A DNA stretch of 64,000 bases. It comes from Buttiauxella massiliensis (lineage in GTDB: Bacteria; Pseudomonadota; Gammaproteobacteria; Enterobacterales; Enterobacteriaceae). Position numbers and translations under genes: made by a program. Below the pieces are notes generated by a model. That model ran no database searches and was not told the DNA's origin. It worked only from the letters and a program-made list of their open reading frames with translations. This document shows, piece after piece, positions 1 to 11,539 of the stretch (position 1 is its first letter; every line of letters starts with the position of its first letter). The stretch lies in contig NZ_LR722650.1 in assembly GCF_902500225.1 (NCBI RefSeq), positions 62,001 through 126,000 of the forward strand. The letters run 5' to 3'.

Positions 1-792
1 CATTCCGGCGAGTTCCGGACGGGCAATTACCCCCAACGAAAGCAATGTGACGAGCAGATACACGCCTAATGCCGCAGTCACAGCAAGAAGTGTTGCTCGC
101 CCGACATCATTTTTATTACGCGCACGAGCAGAAACCACCACTGCACCCTCAACACCAATAAATACCCAAAGGGTAATCAGCATGGTGTTCTTGACCTGTT
201 CCCAAACGGGAACACCTAGCGCAATCCCGCTAAAATCTAGGGTGAAGGTACGAAGTTTAAAGGCCAAAGCGGCGAGAACGATAAACAGACCTAACGGCAA
301 TAACTTCGCAAGTGTGGCAACCAGATTGATACTGGCCGCCGTTTGCACGCCGCGAAGTACCAGGAAGTGAACCATCCACAGTAGCACCGATGCTCCAATA
401 ATCGACTGCCAGGTATTCCCATCACCAAACAAGCGCAGTTCCGGCGTATCGGTGAAGAAACTCAGTGCGGAGAAAACAATAACCAGATAGGAGACATTAG
501 CGATCACTGCACAAAGCCAGTAGCCCCATGCGGAGAAGAATCCGATCAGTTCGCCAAAACCTTCGCGTGCGTAAGTAAAAATTCCGCCGTCCAGATCGGG
601 CCGCAGGCGTGTTAGCACCAACATTGCCAGCGCCAGCAACAAAATACCTGCACCGGTAATGGCCCAGCCAATCAGTAATGCTGAGGGACTGGCTACACTC
701 GCCATGTTTTGCGGCAGGCTAAATACACCAGCACCGAGCATCGAACTCAATACCAATGCAGTTAATGCGGCGAGGCCAAGTTTCTTTTCCAT
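1..792 (-). CDS. ydgI: APC-family amino acid permease YdgI (C-terminus cut off by window edge)
   Basis: The 264 visible residues read without interruption from an ATG at 792 to the first base of the window, so the gene continues beyond it. The protein starts MEKKLGLAALTALVLSS and has the glycine-rich first membrane helix (SSMLGAGVFSLPQN) of APC-superfamily permeases, followed by several hydrophobic segments. It resembles E. coli YdgI, of the ArcD-like arginine:ornithine antiporter group. The exact substrate is inferred from the family and is not shown by the sequence. It lies upstream of ydgH in the same orientation as in E. coli, but a strong terminator between them argues for separate transcription. 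Confidence 0.9.
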   Translation of the reverse strand, partial: MEKKLGLAALTALVLSSMLGAGVFSLPQNMASVASPSALLIGWAITGAGILLLALAMLVLTRLRPDLDGGIFTYAREGFGELIGFFSAWGYWLCAVIANVSYLVIVFSALSFFTDTPELRLFGDGNTWQSIIGASVLLWMVHFLVLRGVQTAASINLVATLAKLLPLGLFIVLAALAFKLRTFTLDFSGIALGVPVWEQVKNTMLITLWVFIGVEGAVVVSARARNKNDVGRATLLAVTAALGVYLLVTLLSLGVIARPELAGM

Positions 793-934
793 AGCAGTCC
801 CGTGATATTCAAATAAGACCCAGAATAATTATCATGTTTTTATGCATAAAAATGGTGGGTAACACTAAGGCGCGGAATTTTACGGAGTGTAGACGCTGCT
901 TGCAATGACATGAGCCATAAAATGCTCGGGAAAT

Positions 935-963
935 AAAAAAAGGGCGGCAGAGCCACCCTTTTT
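935..963 (-). terminator. Terminator after ydgH
   Basis: Read on the minus strand this is a GC-rich hairpin (arms AAGGGTGGC and GCCGCCCTT around TCT) followed by a T-rich run. It starts 17 bases after the ydgH stop. The other strand also ends in T residues, but no gene there needs it. Confidence 0.8.
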
Positions 964-979
964 GCTACAAAAGCTGCGC

Positions 980-1924
980 TTATTTATACAAATCAGCGCT
1001 AATTGTCATATTACCGCCACGTTCATCCCATTGACGAGTGATGTGGTAGAACTTCGCACCTTTCTTGGCCGCACGTTTTGCAACCTGGTAAGAAATTTCA
1101 GTACCGCTGCCATAGTGGCCAGTGAATTTCACGCTATCAAATGGAACCATTTGAGCGGCAGTCACTTTGTTCAGTTCCTGAATTTTAGTGCCGTCTGGTA
1201 GCGTTACAGTGTAACGCCCGCCTTGAGTGGTTTGTGTTTCAAAGAAGCGACCAACATCAGAGCTTGGTGTGCTGGAGCTTGCAACCCCTGGGATCTCAAC
1301 TTTGGCCGCTGCAGCACCACCGGCAGCCAGCGCGGCTTTACCTGCTTCTGAATCAGCAGGAATCACGTCAGCGCTTTGCAGAACACGTTTCTTGGCATCT
1401 TTTTTATAGATGAAAGCGGTAATACGTTGGTTACCACCGGAGTTTGCATCAATCTGGCGCACAATAAAGAAGGAGTCCGCACCTTTTTCTTTAGCTACAC
1501 GAGTGATTGCATCATTAACTTCAGGTTGGCTGCGATAAAAGCCCTGAATTGTCACTGTATCGAATGGTTCAAGAGCATATGCCTGGTCTTTCGGTAACTC
1601 CGTCACACCATTAATAACGCGGTTGGACGTCTTTTCGGCTTTAGGGGCATCAGCATGATACACATCAGCGACTACGCGCCAGTTACCGCTACTGCTGGCA
1701 TCACTTGTACCCTGAACATAGAAAGATGCGGCGCCGATCTTATCCGCACGACGGGAAACAGCATCGACAGCGTCACCAATCGAATTGAAACGACCAGTGA
1801 TAGTAATGCGATCAAATGGTTTAAGAGCTGCAGCTTGATCCGGTGTCAGTTCCGTTGCCGCCTGAGCAGACAGCGTCATTAAGGAAATCAGTGCTGATGC
1901 CAGAAGGGTGTTCTTGAGCTTCAT
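980..1924 (-). CDS. ydgH: Periplasmic protein YdgH, three DUF1471 (YhcN/BhsA) domains
   Basis: This is a 314-residue exported protein, the same length as E. coli YdgH. The start is the ATG at 1924 (MKLKNTLLASALISL), preceded by a GAAGGA ribosome-binding site. An upstream in-frame start would add 15 charged residues before the signal peptide and is less likely. Signal cleavage is expected after AQA near residue 22. Three repeats follow, each with a 'PFD.(V/I)...G' strand and a '(R/K)..DK.GA..(F/Y)' helix: about 25-90, 105-175 and 250-314. These are DUF1471 modules, otherwise found as small stress proteins such as BhsA and McbA. Its function is not firmly established; a cell-envelope role is assumed from the family. 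Confidence 0.93.
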   Translation of the reverse strand: MKLKNTLLASALISLMTLSAQAATELTPDQAAALKPFDRITITGRFNSIGDAVDAVSRRADKIGAASFYVQGTSDASSSGNWRVVADVYHADAPKAEKTSNRVINGVTELPKDQAYALEPFDTVTIQGFYRSQPEVNDAITRVAKEKGADSFFIVRQIDANSGGNQRITAFIYKKDAKKRVLQSADVIPADSEAGKAALAAGGAAAAKVEIPGVASSSTPSSDVGRFFETQTTQGGRYTVTLPDGTKIQELNKVTAAQMVPFDSVKFTGHYGSGTEISYQVAKRAAKKGAKFYHITRQWDERGGNMTISADLYK

Positions 1925-2098
1925 AAAAATAGTCCTTCGCCTTGCGCAAAATGAATACAAATACCGCATTCTCTGAGGGTTACCTGTTAGCCGCCGATTA
2001 TTGCATTGAAATAGTGGCTAATCTACAACTGATTGATTTAGCTTGCGTTATCAAGTTAACTTATTGATAAAATGGCATAATAGGGGCATGGCAGCCGT

Positions 2099-2290
2099 TT
2101 ATGCATTACCAATCTTGCTATTCAAAAGACTGACATGATCAGCATCTAATCCTGAAATCCACGCAGAGTAGACCGTATATACCATTTGCGCATTCTCGTG
2201 TCCCATCTGTCCGGCGATAAAAGCAGGATTTGCACCAGCTGAAACCGCCCAGTAAGGGTATATATGCCGTATTTGGTTAGCACGGTGTTT
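2099..2290 (-). pseudogene. 3' remnant of a phage-type tyrosine integrase
   Basis: In one minus-strand frame 63 codons end in a stop and encode the C-terminal tail of a tyrosine recombinase. Visible motifs are an RH box (QIRHIYPYW), SAGANPAFIAGQMGHENAQM with the conserved GH, and VYTVYSAWI with the catalytic Tyr. A stop codon lies just upstream in frame, and no start codon or N-terminal part was found. It is therefore a decayed fragment, probably of a prophage or integrative element that once inserted between ydgH and pntA. It sits 43 bp beyond the end of cho, which is also out of its E. coli location. Confidence 0.8.
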
Positions 2291-2333
2291 ATCTCAACAA
2301 AGATATGAAGCAAAGAGCAGTAGAATTTGCCAG

Positions 2334-3161
2334 TCAGTCTAGCTCAACGATTTTTACGGCATCGCTCTGGAAAACATATCGACAAAGAATCTTGTAACTG
2401 TCCCGGTCAAAATGTGAGGGGGGAGTAACCATTGCTTTACCTGACTCCAGAGTGTTTACCGTTCCCAAATACAGCCAGTTATTCAATATATGGTACTCAG
2501 TTTGATCTCCTGATTTCTCTTTTATAGCAATGCGTCCAGGGTATGGCCAACTCCGGACTCTTATCGATTCAAGAGAACTTCTAAGCCGTTCCTGGTGATG
2601 CTCAATAGTCTCTTTCCCGCAACACGCACCCGCACATTTGTTCAACGAGAAACGGAAACACGGCCTGCCAGCAGTCAACTTTTCAAGACCTAATACCCCA
2701 CAACAAAGTTGTTCCTTGTCTGCCAACTCTCTTAACTGGTCTATAGCTGCATGCCTGGTTTTAAACAGCCCAAATAAGCCATTAACATTTGTGAAGTCGG
2801 TTTCGCTGCTGAATACAAATTGTGTTGTTTGGTCAGTAATACGAAGAGAACAAAGCTTTCTCGTCACTCGTAACCTTTTGTTGAAGAGTGGGCTGTGATT
2901 CTTTATGAGTTGGGACTCAAGTAACAGGGCGCCAATTTCACCAATGGTTTGGTGAAATTCAATACGAGTGGTCATGTGCAGTAATTTCGCTTCAGATTGT
3001 GTTCTGAAATGCGACTGAACACGACTACGAATGTTGATGCTTTTCCCGATGTAGAGAGGAAAGCTTTGATCCGAACCGTAGAAAATATATACACCAGGAC
3101 TTGATGGAAGAGTTTTAAGTGTATGACGAAGATGCTCTGGATACTGGTACTGTAGGGTCAT
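2334..3161 (-). CDS. cho: Excinuclease Cho (UvrC-like GIY-YIG endonuclease)
   Basis: The 275-residue protein matches E. coli Cho (about 295 residues) along its length. The N-terminal GIY-YIG nuclease domain is at about 20-100: GVYIF near 23, LYIGKSINIRSRVQSHF near 36, and GEIGALLLESQLIK. A cysteine cluster follows (CCGVLG ... KCAGACCGKE) as in UvrC and Cho. Cho makes the 3' incision in nucleotide excision repair, replacing UvrC at bulky lesions. E. coli cho is LexA-controlled; I found no convincing LexA box in the 300 bp upstream. In E. coli cho lies elsewhere. Here it sits between ydgH and pntA beside an integrase remnant, which suggests acquisition. The N-terminus is about 12 residues shorter than in E. 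coli. Confidence 0.9.
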   Translation of the reverse strand: MTLQYQYPEHLRHTLKTLPSSPGVYIFYGSDQSFPLYIGKSINIRSRVQSHFRTQSEAKLLHMTTRIEFHQTIGEIGALLLESQLIKNHSPLFNKRLRVTRKLCSLRITDQTTQFVFSSETDFTNVNGLFGLFKTRHAAIDQLRELADKEQLCCGVLGLEKLTAGRPCFRFSLNKCAGACCGKETIEHHQERLRSSLESIRVRSWPYPGRIAIKEKSGDQTEYHILNNWLYLGTVNTLESGKAMVTPPSHFDRDSYKILCRYVFQSDAVKIVELD

Positions 3162-3177
3162 GCTTCTATTAGCTAAT

Positions 3178-3270
3178 TTATTTGAAAGTTGGGTTGATCA
3201 AAGGCGGCTGCTTGAGACGTCTGTAGATTGCGCGTGTTTTAATCAGTTCATCGTAATGTTCTCTCATCAT
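3178..3270 (-). CDS. Possible small ORF upstream of cho (30 aa, unknown)
   Basis: An ATG-ATG start at 3270 opens a 30-codon frame (MMREHYDELIKTRAIYRRLK...) that ends 16 bases before the cho start, on the same strand. The peptide is basic and probably helical. I do not recognise it. It could be a short gene translationally linked to cho, the C-terminal scrap of a decayed phage gene, or a chance frame. Its ribosome-binding site is poor. Confidence 0.25.
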   Translation of the reverse strand: MMREHYDELIKTRAIYRRLKQPPLINPTFK

Positions 3271-3730
3271 TCATGCAACTTTATGGCGTGTGTTAATTCC
3301 GCATAGGATTGGTTTGTTTCATTGCTTTTATCGCGGACTGAGGCTTCAGATAAAGGGCTTAAAATTCGGTGTTCTATGACGAAAGGGGCATGAAAAGTGG
3401 AAAAAATTGTGTAAGTTGGCAGGCTTAAGGTTGTAGGTTGCAACGTGTAACTGCCTGCGGTATCTCGCACCCTGCAATTATTGATTCCAGCTACTTTTCA
3501 TAACGAAAATTTATAGCTTCATAAAAGAGTGCTTTGACCAGTAAAAGTGGTAAAGCTTACAACTTAATTGGTTAATGTAATGTTAAATGTGCAATTTGCA
3601 GCGGCGCAGAATCGTGAATTGCCGCACTGATGAAGCGTATTATCAGGTGTTGTAGATGAAAATTAGTCGAAAAGAGCTGTCTTAAGGCCCTGGAGCTAAA
3701 TTTTTACGATAATGATACAAATACTGAGAT
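3271..3730. other. Intergenic region between cho and pntA, no recognisable gene
   Basis: This stretch is AT-rich. It holds a 67-codon open frame on the minus strand with no recognisable product, and I did not accept it. No tRNA, repeat or attachment site was seen. The pntA control region begins at its right end. Confidence 0.5.
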
Positions 3731-3771
3731 CCTGATCTAGATCACAGGCGTTATTTTCAGTAGGTTATAAA
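3731..3771 (+). promoter_or_regulatory. pntA promoter with CRP/FNR-type palindrome
   Basis: The palindrome TGATCTAGATCA lies within CCTGATCTAGATCACA (3731-3746). It gives one perfect CRP half-site (TGTGA read from the other strand) and fits the FNR pattern TTGAT-N4-ATCAA in 8 of 10 bases. A -10-like TATAAA lies at 3766-3771. The start point would then be near 3778-3780, with the palindrome centred close to -40. That is the class II activator position used by CRP and FNR. Regulation is inferred, not shown. Confidence 0.5.
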
Positions 3772-3774
3772 TAG

Positions 3775-5406
<1,632 letters not shown>

Positions 5407-5413
5407 GGGGTAA

Positions 5414-6805
<1,392 letters not shown>

Positions 6806-6836
6806 TTTTTTTATAATAGTGCGAGCCGCATACCAT

Positions 6837-6861
6837 AACCGCCTTTCGGGGCGGTTTTTTT
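6837..6861 (+). terminator. pntAB terminator
   Basis: The hairpin AACCGCC...GGCGGTT has a short TTTCGG loop and is followed by seven T residues. It lies 32 bp after the pntB stop. This is a classic intrinsic terminator. Confidence 0.92.
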
Positions 6862-7010
6862 CCGCGTGCCTATCACTCAAGTGAATGCAATATTACATTT
6901 AACTGACTGAATCTATAGAAAAATAATTTAGATGAGAGAAGGTGTGAGGAGTAAAGTATCACCGGGTGCTGAAGCTGTTTGCTTCAATGCCAATGGTGAA
7001 AAGCAGACAG

Positions 7011-7061
7011 AAAAAAGCCCCGAGTTAGTTTAACCAACCCGAGGCCCTCTCATGCATAGAC
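7011..7061 (-). ncRNA. sok: Sok-type antisense RNA of a hok/sok locus
   Basis: A short minus-strand transcript is predicted opposite the leader of the hok-type mRNA. It would start near 7061, seven bases from a good -10 box. It would end in a long hairpin (7017-7045, arms GCCTCGGGTTGGTT and AACTAACTCGGGGC with a few G-U pairs) followed by TTTTTT. The size of about 50 nt, the GC-rich terminator hairpin and the position just upstream of hok are typical of Sok RNAs, which block translation of the toxin mRNA. The ends are estimates. Confidence 0.75.
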
Positions 7062-7156
7062 ACCATGATAGTAGCCTCTTCACTTTGTGTTTGCAACGCA
7101 GGAGGCGAAGATGTCGTCAAAGAACAGGTTGTTCACCGTTATCGTTATCTGTTTGA
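7052..7156 (+). CDS. mok: Mok-like leader ORF overlapping hok
   Basis: A 34-codon frame (MHRHHDSSLFTLCLQ then an Arg-rich stretch) starts at 7052, within the region covered by the antisense RNA. It runs across the hok start in another frame and stops at 7156. In plasmid R1 hok/sok, translation of such an overlapping mok frame is needed for hok translation, and Sok RNA acts through it. The arrangement fits, but the peptide has no other support and its ribosome site is weak. Confidence 0.4.
   Translation: MHRHHDSSLFTLCLQRRRRRCRQRTGCSPLSLSV
7068..7096 (-). promoter_or_regulatory. sok promoter
   Basis: On the minus strand TTGCAA (7091-7096) and TACTAT (7068-7073) are separated by exactly 17 bp. 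They match the -35 and -10 boxes of a strong sigma-70 promoter and point into the antisense RNA. A strong constitutive promoter is expected for a Sok RNA. Confidence 0.7.
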
Positions 7157-7266
7157 CAATTCTCATGATTATTTTTCTGGTGAAAGATTCACTGTGTGAA
7201 TTTCACTATCGAAAAGGAGGCATTGAGATGGCGGCATTCTTAGCTTGTCACAAGTCGCAATCGTGA
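7111..7266 (+). CDS. hok: Hok/Gef-family small membrane toxin
   Basis: The 51-residue protein begins MSSKNRLFTVIVICLTIL. It has one membrane helix (residues 7-24), then the Hok signature DSLCEF with its conserved Cys, then Gly/Glu residues and AAFLAC with a second Cys. The short polar tail is also as in the family. AGGAGG precedes the ATG. Hok proteins depolarise the inner membrane when translated; they are held silent by antisense Sok RNA and by mRNA folding. An inverted repeat at 7280-7306 (arms GTGGCGGGAA and TTCCCGCCAC) just after the stop could shape the mRNA 3' end. The locus is complete (mok-like frame, antisense RNA, toxin) and lies between pntB and uspE. Confidence 0.85.
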   Translation: MSSKNRLFTVIVICLTILMIIFLVKDSLCEFHYRKGGIEMAAFLACHKSQS

Positions 7267-7345
7267 AGTTTTGAGGTCAGTGGCGGGAATGAACATTTCC
7301 CGCCACACATGGGTATCTGGTATGAGATTCAGCACGCCACCCAAC

Positions 7346-7379
7346 AAAAAGCCCATTCAGTTTAATGAACGGGCTTTTC
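7346..7379. terminator. Bidirectional terminator between hok and uspE
   Basis: The hairpin has arms AAAAGCCC and GGGCTTTT, extended by imperfect pairing of CATTCA with TGAACG. A/T runs on both sides make it usable from either strand. It lies 20 bp beyond the uspE stop and 80 bp beyond hok. Confidence 0.85.
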
Positions 7380-7399
7380 TTTACCGATTGAACGACAAA

Positions 7400-8350
7400 T
7401 CAATCGTCTTCTTCATCATCCATTTCTACCGGTGTTTGGTAATCATCAGGTTTGATGACCAGCAAATCGCAGCGCAAATGGTCGATAACTTGTTCGGCAG
7501 TATTGCCAAGGAATGCAGCAGAAAGACCGGTGCGTCCTACAGTGCCGAGCACCACAATACCCGCTTGCAAATGTTCCGCGAGATCAGGAATAACCTCTTC
7601 CGGTAATCCTTTCTCGACGTGAGTCATTTTCTCATCGATTCCAAATTTTTGGCGTAACGCTTTCATCGCAACTAAATGCTGGCCGCGAATGGCATCGTTA
7701 TAAACGCTTGGATCAAAATCAGGGAGTTCGATGGCAATGTTAATTGGAGTAATTGGATAAGCACCAACGAGGTGAACTTCAGTGTGGTTAACATCCTCGG
7801 CCAGGCGAATGGTCTCTTTAACCAGCTTTTCATTGAGCGCGTTGTGGTATTGCTCTTCACTGGCAAGGTTGACCGCAACGACCGCTCGGCCGCCTTCAGG
7901 CCACGGTTTTTCATTAACCATCCATACCGGGCTTGGGCACTTACGCAGCAGATGCCAGTCGGTTGGTGTGAAAATTACCGCTTCCAGTTTATCGTGCTGA
8001 TGCGTCATTTTGAGCACCAGGTCATGACCACCGCTGATCACTTCCTGAATAATCGCCTCGAAGGGACGATTATGCCAAACCACTTTAATCTCAATCGGTA
8101 CACCCGAATCGATGTAGTACTGGGCTTGTTCTTTTATCCAGGCCGCACGCTGGCTGATCACGCCTTTGCGCATAGCTGTGCGTTCATCTGGTGACAGAAG
8201 GGTGGTCATTTCGTAGGAAAAATCATAGATAGGCAGAAATGCTTTGATCCTGCCACCAATCCGTTGATGCAAATAAACAGCACGCCGCAGGGCGGGTTGA
8301 TCGTCCTGATTAGGATCTATAGCGACTAGCATGTTTTGATACTTTGCCAT
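7400..8350 (-). CDS. uspE: Universal stress protein UspE (tandem Usp domains)
   Basis: The 316-residue protein equals E. coli UspE in length and ends in an acidic tail (MDDEEDD). Two Usp domains lie in tandem at about 3-150 and 155-305. The first begins [17 protein letters not shown]. The second has the family's nucleotide-loop-like [36 protein letters not shown] near its end. UspE is a cytoplasmic stress protein linked to DNA-damage resistance and adhesion or motility in E. coli. GGAGACCTGT precedes the ATG. It is placed downstream of fnr on the same strand, as in E. coli. Confidence 0.97.
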   Translation of the reverse strand: MAKYQNMLVAIDPNQDDQPALRRAVYLHQRIGGRIKAFLPIYDFSYEMTTLLSPDERTAMRKGVISQRAAWIKEQAQYYIDSGVPIEIKVVWHNRPFEAIIQEVISGGHDLVLKMTHQHDKLEAVIFTPTDWHLLRKCPSPVWMVNEKPWPEGGRAVVAVNLASEEQYHNALNEKLVKETIRLAEDVNHTEVHLVGAYPITPINIAIELPDFDPSVYNDAIRGQHLVAMKALRQKFGIDEKMTHVEKGLPEEVIPDLAEHLQAGIVVLGTVGRTGLSAAFLGNTAEQVIDHLRCDLLVIKPDDYQTPVEMDDEEDD

Positions 8351-8486
8351 ACAGGTCTCCTTACAACTGCTTAACCACAGTCTGTAAATTAAGATTAACC
8401 CATATGCGATGAATGAAACAGGTGATAAGTCTCTGTGGGATCAATAAATCAGGAAAATTTAATGATCCGACAGAGGAAAGCAGATA

Positions 8487-9239
8487 CTAGGCAACGTTAC
8501 GCGATTGACCAGCGAGTTGTGCAAGAAGATCGATATTTTCGATGGTAATGTACTTTCCTTTCACGGCCAGCATGCCACTTTTCTGGAAACGGCCCAGCAA
8601 ACGGCTGATAGTCTCGACCGTCAGACCCAAATAGTTACCGATATCACCACGCGTCATGGTCAGACGGAACTCCCGAGGGGAGAAACCGCGCTGGGCAAAG
8701 CGACGTGAAAGATTATAAATAAATGCGGCCAGACGCTCTTCTGCATTCTTTTTGGAAAGCAGCAGGATCATATCCTGGTCACCCTTAATTTCGCCGCTCA
8801 TTAAACGCATCATCTGCTGGCGCAAGTTAGGCATTTTACCGGACAAATCATCAAGGGTTTCAAATGGGATTTCGCAAACCATTGAGGTTTCAAGTGCTTG
8901 CGCAAAGCTTGGGTGCATACCCGTGCCAATAGCGTCAAAGCCCACAAGATCGCCTGCTAAATGGAAGCCGGTAATTTGCTCGTCACCTTGTTCAGTAATG
9001 GTGTAGCTCTTGATGGTCCCTGAACGAATTGCGTACAGCGACTTCAGCTCATCACCAGCCTTAAACAGGGTTTGTCCTTTCTGAATAGGCTTCTTACGCT
9101 CGATGATATTATCAAGCTGATCAAGCTCATGTTCATTGAGCGTGAAGGGGATGCATAATTGGCTGATGCTGCAATCCTGGCAATGGATAGCACAACCGCC
9201 AGACTGAATGCGTCGAATAATTCGCTTTTCAGGGATCAT
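8487..9239 (-). CDS. fnr: Fumarate and nitrate reduction regulator FNR
   Basis: The 250-residue protein from ATG 9239 ([10 protein letters not shown]) equals E. coli FNR in length. Upstream in-frame starts would add 26 unrelated residues and overlap the FNR box. The N-terminus carries the iron-sulfur ligands C-x3-C-x2-C-x5-C ([16 protein letters not shown], residues 20-29), with the fourth Cys in SMVCEIPF near 122. A cAMP-receptor-like beta-roll follows. The C-terminal helix-turn-helix ([14 protein letters not shown], near 205-220) has the E..SR recognition residues that read TTGAT half-sites. It senses oxygen and switches anaerobic respiration genes. It is probably autoregulated (site at 9259-9272). 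Confidence 0.98.
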   Translation of the reverse strand: MIPEKRIIRRIQSGGCAIHCQDCSISQLCIPFTLNEHELDQLDNIIERKKPIQKGQTLFKAGDELKSLYAIRSGTIKSYTITEQGDEQITGFHLAGDLVGFDAIGTGMHPSFAQALETSMVCEIPFETLDDLSGKMPNLRQQMMRLMSGEIKGDQDMILLLSKKNAEERLAAFIYNLSRRFAQRGFSPREFRLTMTRGDIGNYLGLTVETISRLLGRFQKSGMLAVKGKYITIENIDLLAQLAGQSRNVA

Positions 9240-9258
9240 AGATATGCTCGGGCCGTTA

Positions 9259-9272
9259 TTGATATTGGTCAA
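9259..9272 (-). promoter_or_regulatory. FNR box upstream of fnr
   Basis: Read on the minus strand the site is TTGACCAATATCAA, which fits TTGAT-N4-ATCAA with one mismatch. It lies 20 bp before the fnr start. E. coli fnr has a very similar site through which FNR represses its own gene. Confidence 0.7.
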
Positions 9273-9437
9273 TTTTAACATCTTTTTCTTGAGCACGTAA
9301 GTATGATGAAAGCGCATTCAGAATATATCAGCTAATACCCTTGTGGTTATAGAGCTATCCTATTGAAATTAATAGAACTGTATATTAATCCACATTATTG
9401 TTGTGTGAATAAAGAACATTCCTCTGCGCTTAGGGTG

Positions 9438-9953
9438 CTACAGCAACAAATATCCTTCATGCCGCAGTAACCACTCTTTCCTGCTTACGCCTCCCGCATA
9501 ACCCGTCATTGTGCCATTACGGCCAATCACGCGATGACATGGAACCACCACGCTGACCGGGTTTGAACCATTTGCAGCACCCACTGCACGCGCTGCACCC
9601 GGCCTGCCAAGTTGGTCTGCTAACTGTCCGTAATGCATAACCTGTCCGCAAGGGATGGTGCGCAACGTTTGCCACACTTCGCGCTGAAATGCCGTTCCCG
9701 CCGTCGCGGTAGGGAGCGTTTCAATCACCGCTAAATCACCCTCAAAATAATCGCGTAGCTTGCCGCTTAATCCATCTGGATTCGTGCAAGCCACACGTTG
9801 ATAGCCGCCAGAGCCATAATGAAGACCCAGTAATTGCACCATTCTGTCGCTATGTTCTTCCCATTCCACCGCACGCAAATGGTACTGCTCGTCGCAAATG
9901 ACCCATAACGGCCCTAATGGTGTAACGATCTTGTCTTCCAGCAATGTCAGCAT
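9438..9953 (-). CDS. ogt: Methylated-DNA--protein-cysteine methyltransferase Ogt
   Basis: From ATG 9953 the protein has 171 residues ([18 protein letters not shown]), the E. coli Ogt length. A longer frame from 10025 runs back into abgT coding sequence and is rejected. The active-site motif [13 protein letters not shown] holds the methyl-accepting Cys near residue 139. The helix-turn-helix [16 protein letters not shown] precedes it. The protein removes methyl and larger alkyl groups from O6-guanine and O4-thymine in a suicidal reaction. It starts 20 bp after the abgT stop on the same strand, so it may be partly co-transcribed with the abg operon. Confidence 0.96.
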   Translation of the reverse strand: MLTLLEDKIVTPLGPLWVICDEQYHLRAVEWEEHSDRMVQLLGLHYGSGGYQRVACTNPDGLSGKLRDYFEGDLAVIETLPTATAGTAFQREVWQTLRTIPCGQVMHYGQLADQLGRPGAARAVGAANGSNPVSVVVPCHRVIGRNGTMTGYAGGVSRKEWLLRHEGYLLL

Positions 9954-9973
9954 TGATTGTTCGCTCCGGTTAA

Positions 9974-11497
9974 TTAGAGATGCGGGTAAACTCCCGGCCC
10001 AATAGGCAAGCCAACAAGATACCACGCCACCAATAGCAGCAACCAGACACCCAAAAAGATGAGGGGGTAAGGTAATACTAAAGAGTAATAAGTCCCTAAT
10101 TTGGCATCGGGTTTATAGCGTTGTAGGAAGCCTAAGAATAATGGAATAAACGGCGAAACCGGTGCCAGCGGGATAACCGAAGAATCCGCCACGCGGAACA
10201 AAATCTGCGCGAACGCCGGATGGAAACCCAACAGCATAAACATCGGCACGAAAATCGGTGCCAGAATCGACCAGATTGCCGAACCGCTGGCGATAAACAT
10301 GCACAGGAATGACGAGAGCAACGCCAGGCCCAGAAACGCCGGAATACCGTTTAGGCCAGAGCCTTCCAGCACGTCGGTCAGCCCGACCGCCATAAACTTG
10401 CCCATATTGCTCCAGTTGAACATCGCCACAAATTGCGCCAACGGGAACACCATCACGATAAAACCGGCCATCTCTTTCATCGGCTCAATCATGAGCTGCG
10501 GCAAATCAGCCTGTTTACGGATTTTCCCGGTCGCAATGCCATAGGCCAGAGAGATGACGAAGAAGAACAGAATAATCAGCGGCACAATACCGCTAATAAA
10601 TGGCGACGGGATAATCGTGCCTTTCACCGGGTCGCGCAGCAGGCTGTTTTCCGGGATTAAAAGCAGGGCGATAACCGCAATAAACAGCAGCGACACAATC
10701 CCGGTAACGCGCAATCCAAAGCGTTGAACATCATCCAGTTGTTGCAGCTTTTCTTTGTTTTCGCCTTGCCACGTTCCCAGGCGTGGCTCGACGATTTTAT
10801 CGGTAATCAGGCCACCGACAATCGACAGCACAATCACCGAGGTCGCCATAAAATACCAGTTATCAATCACGCTAACGTGCATCGCGGGATCGATGGTATG
10901 CGCCGCTTCGGTGCTGATACCCGAAAGCAGCACATCGGTCGTCACAATCAGTAAATTCGCGGTAAATCCACAGCCCACGCCGGCAATCGCTGCCAGCAAT
11001 CCGGCGACCGGATGGCGACCCACGGCCAGGAAAATCAGCGCCCCCATCGGTGGCATAATCACCAGCGCGGCATCTGAAGAAATATGGCTGAAGAAGGCGA
11101 TAAACAGCACCATATAACTGGCGTAACGTGCACTCACGTGTGACGCCATTTTTACCATCAAACTCGGTAACAACCCGACGCGCTCCGCCAGGCCCGCCCC
11201 TAAAACCAGCGCCAGAATTGCCCCTAACGGCGCAAACCCACTGAAGTTCTTAATCACGTTTGGCAAAAACCAGTGCACACACTCGGCGCTCAACAAGTTT
11301 TTGACCTGCACCAGGCTGCCGTCAGCGGGGTTACGAACGCTGACGTTAAACGCAGAAAGCACGGCGGTACTGACTGATAAAACAACAATCAAATAAACAA
11401 ACAGCAAAAAAGGATGGGGCACTTTATTGCCAATTTTCTCGACAAGGCCATACAGCTTGCCAGAGCCGGAGTGCGTGGGTATGGAGGACATACTCAT
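9974..11497 (-). CDS. abgT: p-Aminobenzoyl-glutamate transporter AbgT
   Basis: The 507-residue inner-membrane protein (508 in E. coli) has about a dozen hydrophobic helices and two re-entrant hairpin regions typical of the AbgT family. Conserved stretches include [44 protein letters not shown] and [20 protein letters not shown]. It imports the folate breakdown product p-aminobenzoyl-glutamate, which AbgA and AbgB cleave. It is the third gene of abgABT, 42 bp after abgB, with a GAGG ribosome site. Confidence 0.97.
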   Translation of the reverse strand: MSMSSIPTHSGSGKLYGLVEKIGNKVPHPFLLFVYLIVVLSVSTAVLSAFNVSVRNPADGSLVQVKNLLSAECVHWFLPNVIKNFSGFAPLGAILALVLGAGLAERVGLLPSLMVKMASHVSARYASYMVLFIAFFSHISSDAALVIMPPMGALIFLAVGRHPVAGLLAAIAGVGCGFTANLLIVTTDVLLSGISTEAAHTIDPAMHVSVIDNWYFMATSVIVLSIVGGLITDKIVEPRLGTWQGENKEKLQQLDDVQRFGLRVTGIVSLLFIAVIALLLIPENSLLRDPVKGTIIPSPFISGIVPLIILFFFVISLAYGIATGKIRKQADLPQLMIEPMKEMAGFIVMVFPLAQFVAMFNWSNMGKFMAVGLTDVLEGSGLNGIPAFLGLALLSSFLCMFIASGSAIWSILAPIFVPMFMLLGFHPAFAQILFRVADSSVIPLAPVSPFIPLFLGFLQRYKPDAKLGTYYSLVLPYPLIFLGVWLLLLVAWYLVGLPIGPGVYPHL

Positions 11498-11539
11498 GGG
11501 CTTACCTCGGGTGAAGTTGCGATATTGTGTTTTATATAA

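Noticed and set aside
3140-3165. CTGTAC/CAGTAT-like sequence at the cho start as a LexA box
   Set aside because: It lies inside the first codons, where it encodes Leu-Gln-Tyr-Gln-Tyr, and lacks the CTGT-N8-ACAG spacing.
3267-3470. A 67-codon minus-strand frame upstream of the small ORF and cho
   Set aside because: No recognisable motif, no clear ribosome site and a random-looking composition; it was treated as non-coding.
9954-10025. N-terminal extension of Ogt
   Set aside because: It overlaps abgT coding sequence and has no counterpart in Ogt proteins; the ATG at 9953 gives the normal length.
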